A DNA stretch of 27,043 nt from JAOABV01 sp039801465 (lineage in GTDB: Bacteria > Hydrothermota > Tepidihabitantia > Tepidihabitantales > CAIPLT01): NCBI GenBank assembly GCA_039801465.1, contig JBDRUT010000022.1, positions 1 through 27,043 on the forward strand, given 5' to 3'. Shown here one piece after another: positions 16,189-22,763 of the stretch. The translations under genes and the position numbers were made by a program. Position 1 is the first letter of the stretch. Each line of letters starts with the position of its first letter. The notes beneath the pieces were generated by a model, which was given only the letters and a program-made list of their open reading frames with translations, did no database searches and had not been told where the DNA came from.

Positions 16189-16860
16189 TTATTTTCCTCC
16201 ACCAAGCCAGCCCCGTTCAATACCAAGAATAATTTTAAGTGAAGTTGCAATTGCACCAAGCGCAACACCAAACATAATACCTCGTTTCGCAGCGAGATTG
16301 GGCACCGAAAGAATCCATTCAGCAAATTCCGGTAGTCGGGGTGAAATTGATGAGCCGATTGGCACCATACCAAGCATAACAAAAAATGCCGCAATTAAAA
16401 GCAATGTTGCTTCTTTGGTTCGAGCTCGGAATGCGCGATAAGCTGCGGATGCCATATAAAATGCCAACATTGCAAACATAGTTGAGTTCACCGGCACAAA
16501 GATATTTTGAAACAGGATTTGTAAAATTGAGGTTTTACCAATACCCTTAAAGAATACTAAACTTGAAGTGCCGCCATCCTTAATGATATTTACTCCTAAT
16601 AGTCCAACTAACGCAGTAATAACCGCACTGACTAAAGTTACAATGGAAAATCCCCAGCCGGATGATTTTCGAGAAATTTTGTGACTGTGTCGGATAACCA
16701 AACTACCGACTCCTAAAACTAATGCAAAGACTGAGATGAGTCGAACCCATTTTAATACAACCTCATAGGCGGTAACAGAAATCGGATGGGGAATAAAAAA
16801 TTGTAACATCATAAAAATCCCAAAAATTAAACATAATGCTAACGGTATTGTTCTTTGCAT
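16189..16860 (-). CDS. Polytopic membrane protein of unknown function (second gene of module)
   Basis: The 223-residue protein has about six or seven hydrophobic segments, including an N-terminal one (4-24), VRLISVFALVLGVGSLV (39-55), a long one around 72-96, FVPVNSTMFAMLAFYMAS, ATLLLIAAFFVMLGM and a C-terminal GIMFGVALGAIATSL. No motif identifies a transporter or enzyme. The start is an ATG with GGAGG 5 nt upstream. It follows the FN3-domain gene by 60 nt and precedes the next gene by 2 nt. Its tight spacing with two proteins bearing globular domains suggests a membrane scaffold or channel for that complex; this is inference. Confidence 0.85.
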   Translation of the reverse strand: MQRTIPLALCLIFGIFMMLQFFIPHPISVTAYEVVLKWVRLISVFALVLGVGSLVIRHSHKISRKSSGWGFSIVTLVSAVITALVGLLGVNIIKDGGTSSLVFFKGIGKTSILQILFQNIFVPVNSTMFAMLAFYMASAAYRAFRARTKEATLLLIAAFFVMLGMVPIGSSISPRLPEFAEWILSVPNLAAKRGIMFGVALGAIATSLKIILGIERGWLGGGK

Positions 16861-16920
16861 TTTGCCTCCAAACCTATTTAATATCGATCATTACTTTTAA
16901 TTTTATGTGCTGACACTGTT

Positions 16921-18042
16921 TTAACTAACATTAAAAAATCGTAATATGTTCAAAACTGGAAATTTAGTGCTGAGCAACATAAGAATACTAACAACGAAGA
17001 TGACGATGACGATAACAATTTTGCCGTAGTCCTGACCGACTAATGAACCGAGTAGTTTTGGTTCGCGGGAAAGATATGCGGATGCAGCATAAAGTTCTTC
17101 GCCGATTAGGGTATAATCACAAGCAGTGATGAAAAAGGGTAACTGGTAGATTGAATCCGTACCAGCAATTTGAATGGCACCAGTAGTTGCACCGGTCTCG
17201 GCTAAAATTAATGATTCAGCCCAGAACATTCCTAAGAAGAAATTGGTTGCAGGTTTTTCTCGAACCATAATACCGTCAACTGCTGCAGCATAGGCAAATT
17301 GACTATCTGTGATAAAAAAGATATTTTCCGGTTTAAAAACATCGGGCCGACCAACATTGGTATATGCTTCTTTAACAACTTCGCGGGCAACAGTATAAAC
17401 AATCGGGTCGCGGTTTGGTACAATTAAAGTTGTTTCGTATTGAGCGGTCTTTTTAGCAACTTCACCTAATATATTTAGTGCGGCAATCGTTGCGATATCT
17501 GAGACCGTGGAAAGTCCAGGTACATAGAGAATCGGTTTTCCCATTTCCGTCGCACGACCAACTGCTTCTTCAACTGCATCCAGACCTGCAATTCGACGAA
17601 TAAATAATTTCTTTCCTTGCCGAGCACGAGAGATAAAATAAAGGATAAGACTGAAAAAGATAATAATTCCGATTAAAACATTTATTCGATTGGTGTTAAA
17701 CCATTGAGCAGAACTTTTGGCATAGTTTGACACCTCAGAGTATGCTCGAATCGTATCAGGACCAATAATCTTATATGTAACGATTTGATAGGAATACTCT
17801 TTACCATTGATAACATTTTCATCAATGTATTGTTTTTCAAACGGAGATATTCTCGCAATACAAACACATGGTTGCTCTTTTTCTGCTCGTAAGATTTGAT
17901 AGCCGTCAATTTCTTCTGTGATACTCGGAGTCCAGGTTATAGTAATACTTTTACCAGCATCATTTGGTGTATCAAAGGCTTTAACATTTGTTGCTGGTTC
18001 AACTGACAAAATTCCTAACAATAAAGCCAGAAATATATTCAT
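16921..18042 (-). CDS. FN3 domain - TM - DUF6754-like domain - TM protein (first gene of module)
   Basis: The 373-residue protein starts with a signal-like segment (1-15). A fibronectin type III-like domain follows at about 20-105 (ITITWTPS, DGYQILRAEKEQP, YSYQIVTYK). Then come a helix (121-139), basic RARQGKKLFIRR, a globular alpha/beta domain (about 150-338) and a last helix (342-358). The basic stretch puts the globular domain in the cytoplasm and FN3 outside. The domain has GKPILYVPGLSTVSDIATIA, TLIVPNRDPIVYTVAREVV, FFITDSQFAYAAAVDGIMV and ETGATTGAIQIAGTDS. From memory it matches the uncharacterised DUF6754 type; that name should be verified. A strong AGAGGAGG lies before the ATG. It heads four minus-strand genes. 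Confidence 0.85.
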   Translation of the reverse strand: MNIFLALLLGILSVEPATNVKAFDTPNDAGKSITITWTPSITEEIDGYQILRAEKEQPCVCIARISPFEKQYIDENVINGKEYSYQIVTYKIIGPDTIRAYSEVSNYAKSSAQWFNTNRINVLIGIIIFFSLILYFISRARQGKKLFIRRIAGLDAVEEAVGRATEMGKPILYVPGLSTVSDIATIAALNILGEVAKKTAQYETTLIVPNRDPIVYTVAREVVKEAYTNVGRPDVFKPENIFFITDSQFAYAAAVDGIMVREKPATNFFLGMFWAESLILAETGATTGAIQIAGTDSIYQLPFFITACDYTLIGEELYAASAYLSREPKLLGSLVGQDYGKIVIVIVIFVVSILMLLSTKFPVLNILRFFNVS

Positions 18043-18178
18043 TAATAACCTCCTCTATTTATGCTGTTGAGTATTAAGTTTAGGGATTGCAATAATTGTT
18101 CTATCTTTAAATCTACACACCATTGACTTATTGACCCTAAAATTATGTCAGTGCATTTTCTTTATATTTACAAGGTAT

Positions 18179-18205
18179 TTTATTTGTATAGTTGATACAA
18201 ATAAA
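18179..18205. promoter_or_regulatory. Perfect AT-rich inverted repeat upstream of the membrane module
   Basis: TTTATTTGTAT (18179-18189) and ATACAAATAAA (18195-18205) form an 11-bp perfect dyad with a 5-bp centre. It lies between the MazG-like gene and the FN3-domain gene. No T-run follows on the minus strand, so a protein-binding operator for the module is as likely as a terminator for the MazG-like gene. Confidence 0.4.
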
Positions 18206-18279
18206 TTAGTCGATAAAAGCATAGCCGGATATTTAGTCGTGTCGCACTGCTAACCAGTAAGGTCGAAGATACTGTAACC

Positions 18280-18585
18280 TCATTTTTCCCTACATTCACA
18301 GGGTATTTTATGACATTTTGGACAACCATCTGCGTATTTTTTAATTGCTTTTTCTAATCGGATTCCAGTAAGACTGGCTAAGGTTACAAGCCAAGCGAAA
18401 CAATCGGCAAACTCTTCTTCCAGTTCTTTTGGGACTTTTTTTGAGCGGTGTTTTGCTTTTCTTATTGCTCTTGATAGTTCGCCAACCTCTTCAGCAAACC
18501 ACATAAAGGTTCCTTCAAGACCGCGCGTTTTGTCCTTGGTATAATAGAGTCGTTCGATTAGTTTTTGAAATTCGTCAATTGTCAC
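18280..18585 (-). CDS. MazG-like nucleotide pyrophosphohydrolase with C-terminal Cys cluster
   Basis: The 101-residue protein has the MazG metal-binding signature: EExxE at 32-36 (AEEVGEL) and ExxD at 58-61 (EEFADCFAW), 21 residues apart. This family of all-alpha NTP pyrophosphohydrolases removes pyrophosphate from (d)NTPs, often aberrant ones. After the helical core comes CPKCHKIPCEC (Cys88, 91, 96, 98), a probable zinc site that small MazG-like proteins often lack. The start is a GTG without a Shine-Dalgarno, six nt after a promoter -10, so the message is probably leaderless. The gene stands alone, 220 nt from the glycosyltransferase; the substrate is unknown. Confidence 0.85.
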   Translation of the reverse strand: MTIDEFQKLIERLYYTKDKTRGLEGTFMWFAEEVGELSRAIRKAKHRSKKVPKELEEEFADCFAWLVTLASLTGIRLEKAIKKYADGCPKCHKIPCECREK

Positions 18586-18591
18586 GATTTA

Positions 18592-18619
18592 AGTATGCTG
18601 AATAATTGTAAATTGTCAA
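18592..18619 (-). promoter_or_regulatory. Promoter of the MazG-like gene
   Basis: Minus-strand TTGACA (18619-18614), a 16-bp spacer and CATACT (18597-18592). The expected start of transcription falls on the GTG start codon itself. Confidence 0.55.
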
Positions 18620-18805
18620 GTGCAATGTGTCCAAGAAGATATACTATACAGTTTTGGAAAGAAGAATTAAATCGATTGAAAAATTAATGATATTATCGCT
18701 TTATTGCGAAAAAATCTGCGTAATCAAGGCTTGGTCAGAAAGTTCTTTCCCCATGAAAGAAGAGTTGGTAATCGAAAAACAACAATACTTCTAAATCTAT
18801 CTAAA

Positions 18806-19969
18806 TCAAAGCCAGCGGACTTTAATATTCTTTAGTGTCCTTCCTTTCCAAACCGTTTTATTAGTTACAGTGAGATACATTGAGCGTATGCCAATAAATA
18901 TTGAGACTAATACTATAATTGGATATAAAAGAAATAAGTGTTTAGGAAGCGCAAATTTAATCGAAGTTAACTGCCATAATATGATTGTTAATAGAATAGA
19001 AATTGTGGGACAGATTATATTACTGTTGGAGTTCTGCATTATAAGCGGTTTTATTAGATTAATAATGGGATGAAATGTAATTAAGCCTATCCAAAACCAA
19101 ACAAAAAGAGCGATCAATATTTTATATCCAAATAAAGCAAAATAATTTTTAGAGAATCCTTCTATTGCTTCGAAAAAACTATAATACATTCGGCTTGATA
19201 CAAGACAAGAAGCATCAAATATGCGCCATTTACCTCCTTGGGCTTTTGTTAATCGAGCTAATTCGACATCTTCAACCGCACTATATTTTATTGTCTTATG
19301 GCCACCAATTTTGTGATAGAATTCTTTCTTAAATAACATAAACTTACCATTTGCTGCTGACAGTGATTTTGTTCGTGGAAATAAATATGAGATTGCTAAT
19401 GGCAAAATTGTAAAGATACTCCAGACAATAAATGGAACTGTAATCTGTTCTCCTAATGTCTTTACCTGATTTTTATTAACTGCGGTGATTAAATCAGCAT
19501 CTGTTGTAACTATTGCATTAACTGCATTTGAAATGGTCTCTGGTTTAAAAACTGTGTCTGCGTCCGTAAATAATAGCAAGTCTCCGGTTGCAATTTGACT
19601 TAATTGATAACACGCCCAAGATTTACCAATCCATCCTTCGGGTAGAAGTTTACCTTCGACGACCGTAACTTTTTCTGATTGGAATTGATGTAATATTTCA
19701 CCAGTTTTGTCATCGGAATTATCGTTCAAAACGATTATCTCGTAGTTGGAATATGTTTGATTTAACAAAGAATTAATACAAAAGGCAATGTTTTTTTCTT
19801 CATTTCGGGCAGGAATTAGAACCGATACTTTGGGTATCTTCGATGTTTGGGGAAATTTTTCTAATCGCTTCATTAATATCATATTGGATAAGGCGATTAA
19901 CATTTGTACTGAGATAAAAATTAAAACCCGATAGGAATCAATGAAAGTGAAATACCAGGGATTAGACAT
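18806..19969 (-). CDS. Membrane-bound family 2 glycosyltransferase
   Basis: The 387-residue protein has an N-terminal helix (12-32) and a GT2/GT-A domain: VSVLIPARNEEKNI (48-61), IIVLNDNSDD (78-87), EGWIGKSWACYQLS (111-124), the DAD metal site FTDADT (134-139) and the acceptor-side EDVELARL (233-240) with GGKWR. C-terminal membrane helices follow. The GKSWACYQL segment and the helices recall GT2 enzymes that glycosylate carotenoids or other lipids (CrtQ/CruC-like), but the acceptor cannot be assigned. The start is the ATG with GGGAG 7 nt upstream; the open frame runs 20 codons further with no ribosome binding site. It lies 176 nt downstream of plsY, in a lipid and envelope neighbourhood. Confidence 0.85.
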   Translation of the reverse strand: MSNPWYFTFIDSYRVLIFISVQMLIALSNMILMKRLEKFPQTSKIPKVSVLIPARNEEKNIAFCINSLLNQTYSNYEIIVLNDNSDDKTGEILHQFQSEKVTVVEGKLLPEGWIGKSWACYQLSQIATGDLLLFTDADTVFKPETISNAVNAIVTTDADLITAVNKNQVKTLGEQITVPFIVWSIFTILPLAISYLFPRTKSLSAANGKFMLFKKEFYHKIGGHKTIKYSAVEDVELARLTKAQGGKWRIFDASCLVSSRMYYSFFEAIEGFSKNYFALFGYKILIALFVWFWIGLITFHPIINLIKPLIMQNSNSNIICPTISILLTIILWQLTSIKFALPKHLFLLYPIIVLVSIFIGIRSMYLTVTNKTVWKGRTLKNIKVRWL

Positions 19970-20145
19970 TTTTTCGCTCCCAGTAATCCTGAGTGATAAA
20001 TATTCCATTCTCGTATTTACTATATTCAAAATAACAGTTCTTTCTCCTGCTATTTATTAGACGATAAGACATAGAGTAAATTTTGCTCTAATTATTCATG
20101 CGAAACCTAATCTAAAGTTAAAAATATGATAATGGAGACACTTAT

Positions 20146-20730
20146 TTACAAACTGCTTTCCAATTTAACGATGTCTAATTCTTTCCAGGTTTTAGCAAGA
20201 ACGATTCCAGTATTTATAATGAAAATTAGTAACATTATCGGAGAAAAGTTACGAAGAATAAGATAAATTAAGACACTAAACATACCTGCAATTGTATTTA
20301 TTGCATCGTTTTTGATTTTTAGCCCGAATTTAAAAAATAATAGCATTAATCCTAATATTGTCGGCACTTCCCAAAATGTTAATGCAATCCAAATGCCAAA
20401 AGTTGTCATTAGGGCCTTTCCACCACGAAGATTCATAAACGCAGAAAAGGCATGTCCGAATATCGGTGCGATGGCAATTGGAACCAGTCTGTAATCATTA
20501 ATGTTTAAAACCCGATATCCAATAAAGACCGGTATGAACCCCTTAAGACCATCGAGAAGCATTGCGGGAATGCCAATTTTCCAGCCCCCTGATTTCCAGG
20601 CATTAGCAACGCCTGGATTACCATCACCAACTTTTCGGATATCAATACCTTTCAATTTTCCTAACCAATATGAGAACATTAAAGCACCGCTGAAATAACT
20701 GATTATTGAGAAAATAATTATCTTCAACAA
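20146..20730 (-). CDS. plsY: Glycerol-3-phosphate acyltransferase PlsY
   Basis: PlsY transfers the acyl chain from acyl-phosphate to glycerol-3-phosphate, making lysophosphatidic acid at the inner membrane. The 194-residue protein shows the family's conserved loops: GDGNPGVANAW (35-45, motif 1; the more usual form is S-G-N-P-G-A-T-N), FGHAFSAFMNLRGGKA (91-106, motif 2), and several hydrophobic helices between. The start appears to be the TTG at 20730, 12 nt after the upstream gene; no Shine-Dalgarno is visible, so translation may depend on coupling. Aspartate replacing the usual serine in motif 1, and alanine before Asn43, are small departures from the norm. Confidence 0.88.
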   Translation of the reverse strand: MLKIIIFSIISYFSGALMFSYWLGKLKGIDIRKVGDGNPGVANAWKSGGWKIGIPAMLLDGLKGFIPVFIGYRVLNINDYRLVPIAIAPIFGHAFSAFMNLRGGKALMTTFGIWIALTFWEVPTILGLMLLFFKFGLKIKNDAINTIAGMFSVLIYLILRNFSPIMLLIFIINTGIVLAKTWKELDIVKLESSL

Positions 20731-20742
20731 ATTAAAAATTTT

Positions 20743-21474
20743 TTATAAACCAAATATACTATCAGGAAGATTATTATTGAACTGATATTCGGAATAGATT
20801 TCTTGCATTTTGATAAACTTATGAGCGAGGTTTAATACTACTTTCACCTGAATTTCCATCTCAAGCGTAAATTTAGAAGGTAGAGAGTAGTTTCCGAATT
20901 TTGCGTAATCTAAAGTGATATTGAAATTTTTTACAACAAATGGTAAATCTGTCGGAAGAAATTGAATCTGTTTAATACTAAAATCAATTTGTGATATTTG
21001 AGCTGTGCCTTTCATATAACCCTTACCTTTTTGTTTGGGATTGAAACCAATTGTCCACACTTTTGCATTGGGGTCTTCGCCATGATAAACAAAGTCATAG
21101 TCATTTCGGAATCTTTTATAAAAAGGCGATTTAAATTTTTCGTTTGACTGATTATTTTTAGTGTGTTTTTTAATCTGTGGTTCGGTCAACTTTTTACCAT
21201 CAATTGTCATTTCCAGGTATTCACTCTTTTGTTTATCCGAATCTTTGGAATAAATCCGCCGCAAAGAATTTATCGCTTTGACCGTATCTCCTTTAGCATT
21301 AATCTCGACATAATAAAATCTGCCAAGAAAAATAGCATCTTTGATTTGTTCCTCAATTAAATCTTGTTGCCGAAAAACACCTTTTAATATATTGCTTAAA
21401 ATATCCGTGTTTGCCCAACTATTGAGTAGAATTCCAAACCCAAAAATAAAAATAAATAATTTATATTTTTTCAT
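20743..21474 (-). CDS. Exported protein of unknown function (LolA-like fold possible)
   Basis: The 243-residue protein has a signal peptide (MKKYKLFIFIFGFGILLNSW, cleavage near Ala21). The rest is beta-rich with alternating charged strands: RFYYVEINAKGD, YLEMTIDGKKL, DYDFVYHGED, VWTIGFNPKQKGKGYMKGTA, SQIDFSIKQIQFLP and KFTLEMEIQVKVVLN. Such a one-domain, strand-rich exported protein with GxxxG-type turns resembles outer-membrane lipoprotein carrier (LolA/LppX-like) or DUF-type periplasmic proteins, but no diagnostic motif is present. There is no lipobox. It sits 12 nt upstream of plsY and has no Shine-Dalgarno. TTGACG (21509-21504) with TATAGT (21488-21483) may give a nearly leaderless message. 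Confidence 0.7.
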   Translation of the reverse strand: MKKYKLFIFIFGFGILLNSWANTDILSNILKGVFRQQDLIEEQIKDAIFLGRFYYVEINAKGDTVKAINSLRRIYSKDSDKQKSEYLEMTIDGKKLTEPQIKKHTKNNQSNEKFKSPFYKRFRNDYDFVYHGEDPNAKVWTIGFNPKQKGKGYMKGTAQISQIDFSIKQIQFLPTDLPFVVKNFNITLDYAKFGNYSLPSKFTLEMEIQVKVVLNLAHKFIKMQEIYSEYQFNNNLPDSIFGL

Positions 21475-21590
21475 CCATTAAAACTATATTAAAAACATTG
21501 CTTCGTCAAGAGAAAACTCCTCAATGAGAAATTACCGCACCAAAATTATTTTAACTGAAAATCCCATAATTTATAATAAGTTTTCTTTAG

Positions 21591-22298
21591 TTAATCAATT
21601 GGAGTACGATATTTGACAGGAACACGATATAGAATATATCGGCTTAAATACATAAATGGCGTATCGATTACGCCGACAACCCATTTCAAAACAATTTGAC
21701 CAATGATTAAAGATATTATTGGCATCACTCCGGCATATGCCAGACTGACAAAAATAATGCTATCTAATGCTAAACTGGGAATGTCGCTAAAAATATTTCT
21801 AATCCATAAGAACTTCCCTTTTGTTAGGTCTCGAAGTTTTGCATACAAGATAGCATCCAGGTTCTCGGAAATCAAAAATGCTACCCAGCTTGCTAAAGTA
21901 ATTCTTGGAACTAAAGAAATAATATTATGCCAAGAGTCCTGAAATTGCCAAAAAGGGGCTGAAGGAATTATTGTCCCCAACCAGAGAAAAAAATTCATTA
22001 TAACCTGAGTAATAAAAGCAATAAAAATCATACGGTGAACTTCAAATCGTCCAAAGGCTTCATTTACAATATCAGTGATCTGGAAAGTAAATGGAAAGAT
22101 TAATACTGCAGCGGGTGCATAAAAAATCCTAAAACCTAAATTAAAGGTCGCAATTTTACTGGCGATTATTTGAGATAAGGCTAAGTAGACAACATAAAGG
22201 GCAATGGCAAAATCCGACCGGCGATAGCGTCTTATTGACCACGGAATGGCAATACTTGCAAATGTTAATGTTGCAAGCCAAATCAGAATAATAATCAT
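21591..22298 (-). CDS. yhhQ: YhhQ-type queuosine precursor transporter
   Basis: The 235-residue integral membrane protein has about six or seven helices and family hallmarks: ALSQIIASKIATF in the second helix, FPFTFQITDIVNEAFGR (about 72-88; the TDIxNExxG signature), WVAFLISENLDAILYAKLRD, and RNIFSDIPSLALDSIIFV. The YhhQ/Vut1 family imports queuosine precursors (preQ0/preQ1) for tRNA modification. No queuosine genes are in the window, so salvage is a family-based inference. The first codons follow a good promoter whose -10 ends 5 nt before the ATG, so translation is probably leaderless; there is no Shine-Dalgarno. Confidence 0.9.
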   Translation of the reverse strand: MIIILIWLATLTFASIAIPWSIRRYRRSDFAIALYVVYLALSQIIASKIATFNLGFRIFYAPAAVLIFPFTFQITDIVNEAFGRFEVHRMIFIAFITQVIMNFFLWLGTIIPSAPFWQFQDSWHNIISLVPRITLASWVAFLISENLDAILYAKLRDLTKGKFLWIRNIFSDIPSLALDSIIFVSLAYAGVMPIISLIIGQIVLKWVVGVIDTPFMYLSRYILYRVPVKYRTPID

Positions 22299-22303
22299 GC
22301 CTA

Positions 22304-22332
22304 ATTAAAACATACTCAAAGTAAAATGTCTA
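22304..22332 (-). promoter_or_regulatory. Promoter of yhhQ
   Basis: Minus-strand TAGACA (22332-22327), a 17-bp spacer and TTTAAT (22309-22304), each one base from consensus. The -10 ends 5 nt before the ATG. Confidence 0.6.
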
Positions 22333-22763
22333 TTTTGCGTCAAGGATTATACTGATAATTGGTTTGAAGTCAATGGAGTTTGAGTTGCGGAAGCAAATAA
22401 AGCCGATGTGCAGTTTTGCTAATTATGCAAGTTGCGATCGGATAGTGTATGCGGTATTTAATAAATATAACAAATAATGGGAGGAGAAACTCCTATGGAA
22501 GCAAAAAGAATTCACACAAAAAACTTGACACTACCATAGGCAATTGTTATTTATGGGAAAACAGAATTTTATGCTTGCTTTGTTAATGTTAACTGTGAGG
22601 ATTATTATGATAATTAGTTAATAAGTCAATGAATTTAAATTTATAGGAATTTTTATTTATTAAACAGTCTGATTTTGTAAAAGTTTTGTTAATTTTTATT
22701 CAAGATGTTGTTTATTAGATTTTTTCAGGAAGAAAGGATTTCTAATATAAATTTTTTAGATGT
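22333..22763. other. Gene-free spacer between yhhQ and mfd, with a tiny plus-strand ORF behind a hairpin
   Basis: No ordinary gene is present. A 14-codon frame (22495-22539, plus strand, MEAKRIHTKN...) has a strong Shine-Dalgarno, GGGAGGAG (22479-22486), 8 nt before its ATG. The same bases pair as AGGAG-AAA-CTCCT (22482-22494), so the site is masked by a hairpin ending at the start codon. TTGACA (22525-22530) with TATTTA 17 bp on is a weak plus-strand promoter. Like the 10.1-10.6 kb gap, 22381-22500 has more G than C on the plus strand. The last 150 bp are T-rich and lie downstream of mfd. Confidence 0.35.
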
